In this document: positions 31,601 through 41,200 of the stretch, one piece after another
Position numbering within the stretch: position 1 is the stretch's first letter
Layout of the letters: every line of letters begins with the position of its first letter
Assembly (NCBI GenBank): GCA_013368315.1
Contig: JAACJM010000172.1
Span: 62,001 to 126,000, forward strand
Direction: 5' to 3'
DNA length: 64,000 bases
Source: Tetrapyrgos nigripes
Taxonomy: Eukaryota; Basidiomycota; Agaricomycetes; Agaricales; Campanellaceae
Made by a program: the position numbers and the translations under genes
The notes under the pieces: model-generated
The model's database searches: none
Told to the model about the DNA's origin: nothing
Seen by the model: the letters and a program-made list of their open reading frames with translations, nothing else

Positions 31601-34092
31601 AAGGTGTTTGGGATGGTCAGGACAATGATAGGAAATGATACGCATGTGGATCAGCTGCAACTCACCAAGCGTATTGATGGGGGGGTACAATGCATCCAGA
31701 TTCTTTCAGAGCATCCGGATTGGGGTGGAGAAGGGTGACGATTGAACATCAAAAGCTTGCAAGAGCTTGGTGGCAACGTATCAGCACAATACGATCATAC
31801 TGGTGATCACCATGTCAGAGACGTTCACTTGTACAGCGTCTGGCATATTGGACGAGATGACTCAGAAAATCTGTTGCAGGAATACGGTGTCTCTGTTCCA
31901 TTCAACAAGATGGACCAGGAGGGAGGTTACGATGTCCTTTGTCCATTTGGCGAGCATCGAATGGTGCTAGATTCAGCGGGAAGAGAGGGTGAAGAAGAAG
32001 AGCTGGTTGATGACCCACCCTTACCTTGCGACAACAGTACCCCAACCATCCATGAGAGCTCAGAGAACCTCGATGTTGATGATCTTGCTGCTGAGGCAGA
32101 GTTGGTTCTGAATTCGTCATTTGGTGATAAGAACCAGTCAGCCTGGGTATCACTGGATTCGTCCGGGAATGGCAAGAAGGTTCACAAATCAGCTGTTCTT
32201 CGCATCTACTCAGATCCTCACTCTTACATACACTCATCGGATCGCTTGAAGGCCTATCGCGGGTTCAGCAAGTATAATGAACCACAAACTCAAGATTCGT
32301 TGAGCTCGCGTTTGGTTTCGGAGGACGAAAAATCAATCACTATTGAAGACCCGTTACTCACCATTCTCCAATGTGATGGACGATATTTTGCAGCAGTCGT
32401 TCAAATCCTATCAATTGTCCATGCTGGCCAGAATGTACCATCGCTTCCCTCGCAGTTTCTACATGAGCCAAACGTCTCCATCAACTGCAAAATCATGTCA
32501 CTGACACTAGTCAATGATGACAATCAACCCGCAGGAAACGATTGGCATTGGAACCGGAAATTCGTACCTGATTCATTCTTGTGCAACATACCAGGTGCAT
32601 CCTTCGAGTTACTTAATCCTGACCTAGAAAAGTCTCCTCAAGATCAAAAGATCACTTACGCATTCCGCACAAAAGAACTTACCTCTGTCACCTTGATGCT
32701 TTGCGAGCATCTTCATGATGTCTCCAATTCCATCCCTACCATACGAATCTCTGATATCTTCCCCTATCGAAACAGTTCTGGCGAGGCATGTTTGCTCTGT
32801 GAGCAACCCAATGGCACAAAGTCGAGGAAATTACGAGACGGCCGACGCTTCTGTTCTGCGTGTAATGGAAAGGTCTGTCTCTCGGATCTCAGCCTTCCAA
32901 AGCGAGTGCAGCATTGTGCAGTGCACATCCTTCATGATACGAAACTCAAAGATAAAGATGAACCTTGTGGATTCTGCCTTGATTCCTCGTGCCGTATCTA
33001 TTTGAAGAAAACCCGGAAGGCGACAACAATTGATAAATCTAAATCAACATGTCCTTTAGCAGGTCATATCACCCTATCGGACGCGATGACATCCACCACC
33101 AAATCACCGTCGACAAATCATCCACTCACCTGTCCGCTTTGTACTCCGGGAATGCCTGCCATTTGGAAGTATAACCTTGAGTCTCATCTACGAGATGCTC
33201 ACCCATCGTCAAACACTGATCTATACAAAACAATGTTCGAGATCAGTCAAGATGAGCATACTAGAACGCGTAAAACATATCTCACTCACACACGAGTTTC
33301 AAAGAAACGACGAAAAAAGGACAGCATACCAAATTATACATATCAACAACTCACAGTGCTGGCTATTCTCCACAGTAAGTCCCATCGCAGTCCAATAATA
33401 GCTAACAAATCACTCACTTTGTTCTCCTCTCAAAGGGATCTGGCCGAGGAGTCAGTTGATCCTGTTGCATTACCTCTTGGTGAACCCGAATCAGACGACA
33501 GTGATGTCGGGAGGGAGTCTGGGGATGATTTAGAATCGGAATTTGAGAACAAGGACAGGTCAGAATCAGAGGAGGACCCCGAGAATGCTAACGGTGAGGG
33601 AGAAAAACTTACTTTAGATGCGTCAGAGATGGACATAGAGATGCCCCATACGAACAAGGACTTTGCGGCAGCTGAGACACCAGATATAACTCTCGAGGGT
33701 ACTCAGGATGCATTGACTGATGGTACTGAAGATCTTGCTGTGGCGCCTGTCACCGACTCAGGCCGTGGAAAGCGAAACCGTACAAAGCCAGTCCGATTTG
33801 GGGAGGCCAAGGACAATGTACATATATGTGCTGATGTAGACTGTGGTTCTACTATTTCGGACAACAACTATGTCATTTGTGCTTCACCGGATTGCGGTAT
33901 ATCAGTGCGTACTTCGTTATAGCATCAAAATATAGATTCACTGACCGTAGACTTACATATTGGTATCATCTTCATTGCTTGGGAGTATTGAACCAAGACG
34001 AAATTGAAGCAGAGTGGTTTTGCGATGATGACTGCCGGAGTAATGCAGGTAGGCGAGTTGCGAGGAAACGCCGTGTTGGGGTAAAAAAGTAG
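28645..34092 (+). pseudogene. Zinc finger-transposase-like-PHD protein, broken by four stops
   Basis: A multi-exon gene. Exon 1 is 28645-28665 (MGKKKAP); introns are at 28666-28727, 29432-29488, 29579-29641 and 30681-30733, all preserving frame. N-terminal finger: YCEHCQRDVP then WQQHLNSSKH (CxxC...HxxxxH-like), followed by SSIKDFFPKRSS, which resembles a PCNA-binding PIP box without the Gln. The middle (29997-31738) has STNEIKI, SMSSDGEARCRR and GTDGLEKVFGMVRTMIG. This resembles a D-D-E RNase H-fold transposase of the P-element/THAP9 kind, with Asn at the first acidic position; that is my inference. The C-terminal half (31742-33922) has Cys-rich clusters, an acidic stretch and a PHD-like finger (CADVDCGSTISDNNYVICAS, YHLHCLGV, WFCDDDC) across a short break near 33910. 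Stops lie at 29979, 30486, 31175 and 31736; three are TGA. Function is unproven. Confidence 0.72.
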
Positions 34093-35170
34093 AGGGGATG
34101 GTAGATCTCGACTCTCGAGGGGTACTGCTACTACAATTACCATAGTTTGGGGATAAAGTATATTAAATTGAGTGGAATAAAATGCTGATACCTAGAGAAT
34201 AAAGTACTAGGCTGGTTAGGGCGTAGCTGACTCTGCTAGGTATGCGACGATGGGAGTAGGGAACCGATGAGCTGGCAGTGATGTCACTACTTAGATTGCC
34301 GTGTGATCTTATCTTATCAAATACCATATTAGGAAGGTGGGGGGGGGAGGGGGAGCTGGCGGTCCTTGTGACCCAAAAGGAACATCTGGTCCGGCTATAA
34401 CTGGCTGCACACTCCTTGGTACAAGGGCTTAGAGCATTGTACATGTACATACATATGCATCAGCTTCAATGGTGAGGGTTTCCACCGATTGGTGTTGGAT
34501 CTATGAAGAAACAGCGGCAATGGGTCAGCCGGTTGTTGGAGGTGTTGGGAGGTGCCGAGCATCGTTCCTGACAATGATGAAACAAATTAATCACAGCAAG
34601 TACATCATTTGAGATGATCCAGATGATGTGGTCGCCATCGGCAATGTCAATGGGCACCTCCTTGGCGTCTAGGACAACATTCCGTTCATACTGACCTTGA
34701 TCTACTGCAAATCTACTGGTAGACTGAAAAACTTATCTGGTTTACCGGTAACTGGTTAACTGGACACAGCTGGTACCAGTTGAAACCAGTTTTTTGCCAA
34801 AATACTGATGAGTCGTGGAATGGTTCTTTCTTCTTACCACTGGGCCTCGCTGACTTGGGTACTCAACACTCACCATCTCTTCAAGCATATATGCTCAAAA
34901 AGGCATGGCTTATAGACCACTAACTAGCGTTAAGCTGCAAAGGAACAGATGAAATGTGGCACACTGTAATGGATGGTGCGAGTCATTCGAACATACAAAG
35001 GCTTTCTTGACGCTAATTTGTTGCTTATGGAGAAACTGACTGTCACAAGGGTCTAGGAATACAGAGATTGAGGACGTAACTGCATCTGACATCTATCACC
35101 ACAGATTGTTGTACACACATGTAAAATACATAATTATTTCGATGCTCTTCCCAAGACACATAACTTCCAT
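34093..35170. other. 3' flank of the transposase-like gene, no gene recognised
   Basis: This contains the right copy of the G-tract plus CCTTGTGACCCAAAAG repeat (about 34336-34381). The rest has short frames only. A run of related words (ACTGGTAGACTG, ACCGGTAACTGGTTAACTGG, ACCAGTTGAAACCAGT) at 34715-34795 forms small inverted repeats of unknown meaning. Confidence 0.6.
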
Positions 35171-35174
35171 CATC

Positions 35175-36235
35175 ACACCATGGCGACTTCTGTCTACTGC
35201 TCCACTCAAACACCCAACCTAACGCCTCAAATGTTACTGTAACCAGCTACATATTATAGAGGAGGATTTTGGCCAGGGATTACTGATGGTACGTTGGCTT
35301 TTACTTTCGTTTCTCACACCGTATTTTCTCAAATTTCATTTCATTTCAATCTGATATAAACTCGTATTAACCCCTTCTTTTTCTTACTTAATTCTTTAGC
35401 TTTTCGTCCAGAACAACGCTCTCTCTCTGCGCTTGTTAGCTCCCCACATTCAGTCCACGTCTCTTTGCGTTCATTTATTCCCTTGCTCCCAGTGTAAAGG
35501 ATTAGGTCAGCCTGCGATGAGACCCAACCTCCAACTGGACCAAAAGGCCACAATATTCAGTACATATGAATACCGTCGCAGGCTCTATATATGGAGTAAG
35601 GGACGTGACCCTTACATTACCTCCCCTTCGAGGCAATCTCCTTTCTGGGTTCCTCAGGCCCAGATCGGTGTCCTTATATAGAAGACCCCAAATTGTTTCA
35701 GGTTTCCCACACCTGTCCCGATCCTCAGCCACTGGTTCTGTGAAGGGCAAAATCCCGAGGCCCTATGAAAAGGGGAGTTCCTCGAGGATTGAACCAGTGA
35801 CCGTTTTGTACCGAATATTCTGTAAAGGATTAGGTCAGCCTGTGATGAGACCCAACCTCCAACTGGACAAAAAGGCCACAATATTTGGTACATATGAATA
35901 CCGTCGCAGGCTCTATATATGGAGTAAGGGACGTGACCCTTACACCCAGGTAAAAATTTGGCGAGATGGAGGATTCAAGGCTGAAGTGGATTGTCTTCTA
36001 TGCCTTCAATTCAACTTGGGATGCTTGAACAGAGTTTGGATGAGAAGTTGGGGACAGGAATGGATGGGAATGGGGAGATGGTTGAGTTGTGGTTGAGAGT
36101 CATATTGGGCTTGATGTCGACGACAACGACAATGATGACAAAGCGAAGATTTTGAGGTGAAGAGGTTACAAAATAGATGGACGAAGCCACACTCATGTAG
36201 ACCTATATACAGAAAGAAATGGTCAAATTCTTCCA
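35175..36235 (+). pseudogene. F-related segment 1, split by a TRIM
   Basis: Homologous to 50310-50890 over its length apart from the insertion at 35493-35944. Shared features are an exon-like piece ending near 35289 and an intron with GTACGTTGGCTTTTACTTTC at its start and ATATAAACTCGTATTAACCCC inside. The next exon starts CTTTTCGTCC with an AACGCTCTCTCT block, and the 3' block is GGGATGGTTGAG-like (36060-36230). The coding frames are short and broken. The intron start resembles introns in the 45 and 49 kb F-family copies, so I treat it as a distant relative. Function unknown. Confidence 0.5.
35493..35944 (+). mobile_element. TRIM: miniature LTR retrotransposon, 452 bp
   Basis: Two direct 124 bp repeats, 35493-35616 and 35821-35944, both starting TGTAAAGGATTAGG and ending GACCCTTACA, differ at about four positions. 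They flank only 204 bp of internal sequence. The element is bordered by perfect 5 bp duplications CCCAG at 35488-35492 and 35945-35949. TG...CA ends, direct repeats and a 5 bp target duplication are hallmarks of LTR elements; the tiny inside with no gene makes it a TRIM. Strand is nominal. Confidence 0.94.
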
Positions 36236-36767
36236 TACACACCAACTCATAAATACCCGGCGAGCACATGCACACCAAAAATCCATTGCAAAACAACCAA
36301 GAGAGCACCTTGGATCAGAAAAAGCAATGGTGTTGAAGAGAGGGAGTTAAGTCGAAGGATTGGGCATGGCAGTTCTCAGCTGCCAGTACAAGATGGGTTT
36401 TGACGTGGGTGCTGGGGTAAGTCACTTTTGAGTGTGACGAGAAGGGTATCGTCATTATCTTGTCAATGTTCATCTATTTTTCTGGGTCTGGGTGCGGATC
36501 AATAGGAATGGAAGTGGAACTGGTGGTATGAGTGAGGATCTGGGCTGGTATGATAAAGTAAGTCTATTTTATTTCCGTTTTTTTTTCCCTTTGCACTATC
36601 AACTTTTTTTCTTCTCTTTCTTTGCTTCCTCCGAGGCGTTACTTCTCTCGTTCTTTTTCATTTTAGCATCAGATATTTCTTTCTCCGATCTATTTGTTAC
36701 AATAAAAACTCATACACTCCTTTCCCCCTCACCTCTTTCCCCCTTTTCTCTCTTCCTTCGTCCAAAT
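36236..36767. other. F-related flank, no gene recognised
   Basis: Pyrimidine-rich DNA with a possible donor GTAAGT at 36558 and a long T/C tract to 36767. Only short frames occur. The end, CCCTCACCTCTTTCCCCC, is similar to 51275-51300, so it belongs to the same duplicated segment as the blocks on either side. Confidence 0.45.
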
Positions 36768-37313
36768 TAGGGCTCCTAGCGGATCGGATGCTGTTCGGAT
36801 ACGGATCCATCCGCTCGGATGAGTAGAAAAGTTTCTCAATCCGCAGATGGTTGTACATATACCGATGAACTCTTCCTGCATGCTTTCCTTGAGGTTTTTT
36901 TGTTGTATTTACTACTTATAAGTTATGCAAAATTAAATTGTAAAGTTTCTTAGGAGTACTAAGCATACATTTCAGCAACAGTACTAAGACATGCTTGTAC
37001 CCCTGCGAAGTGTCAACTTTCTCATGCTGAGCTCAGACAGTGATGTCGAGGAAGATGATTAGCACGTTGAGAGGCGTTGGGTGATAGCTCCATTGATGTC
37101 GACAACTGTACATCACCTCGGGAACACCCGAGAACTGACCCAAAAAGGGAAGTACGAGCACTTTCCACGTCCTTCATACATCCGGCGGTGATCTTGCAGA
37201 TGGTCGGATGGGTATCCGTCGGAATGGTGCTCACTAGATGCCCCATCTGCCATCCGAATCCGAGGCCTCATCGACGGATGGATGACAGATGATCCGATCC
37301 GGTAGGAGCCCTA
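36768..37313. mobile_element. hAT-type MITE, 546 bp
   Basis: Ends are inverted: TAGGGCTCCTAGCGGATCGG on the left, and the right end read in reverse complement TAGGGCTCCTACCGGATCGG. A perfect 8 bp target duplication, GTCCAAAT, is at 36760-36767 and 37314-37321. Eight-base duplications with TAGGG-like tips are typical of hAT transposons. Internal sequence is rich in CGGAT words and has no transposase, so it is non-autonomous. It sits within the F-related segment. Confidence 0.94.
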
Positions 37314-38207
37314 GTCCAAATGTGTCGCCTAATTACCTACAAATGTCAAATGTACACTCCCTACGTCCCCACCTGGCAATGCACACAATTTAATTCATTT
37401 GCCAGTGCTCACGTCGCTGGACGTCTTCACCTTGCTCTCGTATCTTCCACTTCAGTGGCAACCCTTCCATCTCCCTCGTCCCAAAATAGAACTTCATTGA
37501 AAAAAGAGGACTTCAGATTTGATTATGATGCCGATGGGGGCAAGGCAAGCCTGGCTTTTTCATGTCTACTTTGGCTATTGCGGCTTCAGAGGCAGAGATG
37601 GGGGCACAGTCTTGTTGGGCATGATTTTAATCACAATGGAGATCAGGATAAATACTGTGGCTTTTGTGAGAGAAAACCCGGACTGCCGGTGATTGAAAAT
37701 ATATGCTTGACCTATTTGTCTTCGTCGTTTTTGGTATTTTGGTGCAGCGTGGACCTCACTCAATCACTCACATGGGCTCAAACTCAGCCTGGATGCTATT
37801 CCCAGCATAGCTGATGTCACCTATCTCACGTATTTTGTCTCTGATATTTGATTTTTTTTTTTCATATTTGTACTACACATGCACATTCACTGACCACATC
37901 CACTCTTTCTGCCCCACTCATCTTATTCCTCCTAATCTCCCAAACCCCTGCCCCCCCTCACCATTTCCCCTTTCTCCTCAACAACTTATAAATCATAAAT
38001 CAAAAGTAAAGACGGCTTCATCTACGCAAATTGATGCGTGGCACACAACCCCCCCCCCCCTTCCCCCTTTACACCATATCTGGTTCAGTTGCATGGAGGC
38101 AGGTTAAGAGGTCTTTGCAGGATGAATGGGACCCAAGGGGGAGGGGGTAGGTATAAAATACTAACAGGATAGATACCTATGTAAGTAGCAGAACTTTTGA
38201 ATTAATC
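37314..38207. other. F-related 3' block and downstream flank of ankyrin locus 2
   Basis: 37330-37800 matches 51330-51800 (shared words ACTCCCTACGTCCCCACCTG and GACTGCCGGTGATTGAAAAT). Plus-strand frames here are not conserved between the two copies, so I do not call a gene. From 37875 to 38207 the sequence matches the 3' flank of ankyrin locus 1, and C-runs at 38048-38060 are low complexity. Confidence 0.5.
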
Positions 38208-41200
38208 CTACTCAGTGGCTCCATGTTCTCGCAGATATTTCACTACCTCTGGTTCATTTCCCTTCTGTGCTGCTTTGAGTGCAGACCCATATATCCCTCC
38301 TTTTCCATTAACATCCACACTCTTCTCCTCCACAAAATACTTGACAACATCCAACCTTCCCATATATGCTGCTTGTTGCAATGCAAACCCATATTTCCCT
38401 CCCTCTGCATTAATATCTGCCCCCTTCTCCACAAGATACTTGACAATATCCAAATATCCCCAATATGCTGCTGCATGCAATGCAGACCCAAAATGCCCTC
38501 CCTCTGCATTAACGCCTGCCCCCTTCTCCACAAGATACTTGACAATATCCAAATGCCCCCATCGTGCTGCTGCTTGCAATGCAAACCCATATTCCCCTCC
38601 CTTTGCATTAACATCTGCCCCCTTCTCCACAAGATACTTGACAACATCCAAATGCCCCCATCGTGCTGCTGCTTGCAATGCAAACCCATATTCCCCTCTC
38701 TTTGCATTAACATCTGCCCCCTTCTCCACAAGATACTTGACAACATCCAAATGCCCCCATCGTGCTGCTGCTTGCAATGGAAACCCAAGTTTCCCTCCCT
38801 TTGCATTAACATCTGCCCCCTTCTCCACAAGATACTTGACAACATCCAAATGTCCCCCAAATGCTGCTGCTTGCAATGGAAACCCAAGTTTCCCTCCCTC
38901 TGCATTAACATCAGCCCCATTTTCAACCAAGACCTTGACTATATGGAAGTATCCATTTTCAGCTGCATCATGAAGTGGATATCTGGTTTGCAGAGGAGGA
39001 GGGTAAGAAATATTCTTGTTGGCCTTTATCCAGAGTGTGTACAGTAGTGCACAGACTTTGTAATGATCTGATCCATCTTGCCTGTCCAGTGCACTGCAAA
39101 TGGACTTTGCAAGAGAATTCCAGTCAAGATCCACATAGCATTTCAAAGCTGGTTGAAAGCCATGAATTTCCCCCCCTGAATATTTAAGAGCAGTACCTTG
39201 GAAGACACCATGCACAGCCTGATGAACCACCTCCTGGATGGAATCATTTGATTGCAGAGATTGTAGCCATTGAAGACAATGAGCCAACATAGTGTGATGT
39301 CGAGTAGATGAGAGTGATAGTCGATAATATGGGAAACTGGGAGGGATAAGGTGAAGAAACATGGTCTCTGCATGCCTGAGAGACGTGTTTGGAGCAGAGG
39401 GCCATTTAGGCTCAAGATTTGAAGGACGCCTGTTATGAAAATGGTGATAATATTTTTTTTGCCCATGATAGGTGAGTAGTTTCAAAAAATATTGAAAAAT
39501 GCTGAGAGGGAACATAAGGAGTTGGAGAGGGTAAAATAGTATTGGGACGCGATATGGGCATTGGATGTGAATGGCAGGGATGATGATGCTCCCAAAACAC
39601 ATCAAAAAGGATATCCCAGTGACAGAGACCACAATCCAACAAAGGGATTGGTGAAGCTCTGAAACGTAGACTGAAAGGCCAACCATGAAGAGGCCAAGGG
39701 ATGCATGGAGTATAATAGGTAAGAGCCCAATAATCTCAGGAACTCTCCACTTTTCAAATCCAAAGTAGCGGAATTGACGAATTTTGGCACGCTCCTGAGC
39801 ATTACCAGTGGGAAGGGAGAGAGTATATGCTTGAAGCCATTGCTTAACAAGCACATAGAGAAGAGCTGTAGCCAGTGAGAGGGACAGGGAGGCAAAGAAC
39901 AGGCCGTTGATCCAAAGATCCTTGGTACTGACATCAATGTTATCCAAATCAACTGATGTCTTTGGTACAGCATTGAGTGCAGTGGTGTCTCCAGCCGCAC
40001 GAAGCAGCAGGTTCTGCTCACGCATAAGACTTGCTGTGATCTCAGTGTAATCTGGTTGAAGATTGACAACAGTGGAAATGACAAAGGATGTCACTACAGC
40101 AGAAAAGAGTGCTGCCTAGTAATCAGGTCAATAAAGTATTATATATGAACCATATTTCACACTCACAAAGACAAGTAGAGTATCGAGAGTGTCCATAAAA
40201 CCCTTCAACATCTCATCATCAAAAGTTTCTGCCTCATCGAGGTTAACTTTCCACACTCGTGCATTCTCCCTTGCCTCTTTGCCAAACTCATCCTTAGGGT
40301 ATTTCCGAGTATAGTCGTAGTCTCGGGTTCCAAAAATGACAGTTGATTGGTCAGAGAGTCATAGCATTATTGTAAAGACTCACCAGTGTATGGACTCTGA
40401 TATTCTGTGATGCCCAATAGCCGGCGAAGGTTTCCCTTCTTCTCAGTCTCATTGACATGTGGCTGAGCATTTTCCGAGTTGTCAGCTATAGTCAATGAAG
40501 ACACTTCATCTGATATACTAGTGTTACTCACCACTTTCAGTAATCAAAGAAAGAAGTAAATCTAGGCCCTTTGTGATCCGCGCAATTGAATCAGACAGGT
40601 TATCTGGCACTGTGCTGCCCTCCGATGCTAGAAAGAAAAACCAATATTCATGACAGGATCACCAGGTGAAGACAGTGTGCTACTTACACTTGTCGGTCTC
40701 TTGAAAATTTGGTTCACCTGATACACCAGGAGGAGCATCATTCTTGGTGTCTGCGTACATGTGAGAGGTCATTTCTTTCAAAAGTAGGTAATAGGGCCGT
40801 TCAAAATTGAAGCTCCCGTGGTCGCTTTGACTTGGAGCTTTAGGTAGTCACACTTAGTCACACTTCGTCACAGTAGTCACAAATCGACGCGCGTCGTCGC
40901 GAAAGCTGTCTTACTCTCATTTTCTCTTAATTTCTTCTGTAAATGGGCGAGCGCTGGTCTGTTGAGGACACCTGGCAGCTGATAACCGAAATAAGGAAGA
41001 AATCCAACTTTCAAGTGCTATTTGGACCAGAGGTTGGAGAGGTAAGAGCTCTAAATTTAGCTGTTGCATTGATAACTCTCTAACATAAAATACATGTGAG
41101 CAGAACACTTCAGGGGACTCGAAAGCCATCGTTCTCAAGGGTATTGGTGAAGTACTCTTTCCGGAAGCCTACCAGACCAACCAAAAAAGAGCTGGGGATC

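Noticed and set aside
28500..34092. Assigning the transposase-like gene to Plavaka/CACTA or Harbinger
   Set aside because: None of the Plavaka C-terminal motifs or Harbinger motifs found elsewhere in this window occur in it; the P-element/THAP9-like resemblance is the closest, and it is only inferred.
35566..36096. Plus-strand frame of 176 codons
   Set aside because: It runs from one TRIM LTR through the other into flanking DNA, so it is created by the insertion and cannot be an ancestral gene.
38215..39047. Plus-strand frames of 252 and 274 codons and a shifted minus frame of 227 codons over locus 2 ankyrins
   Set aside because: Same shadow effect of 99 bp coding repeats; the real frame is the minus-strand ankyrin exon.
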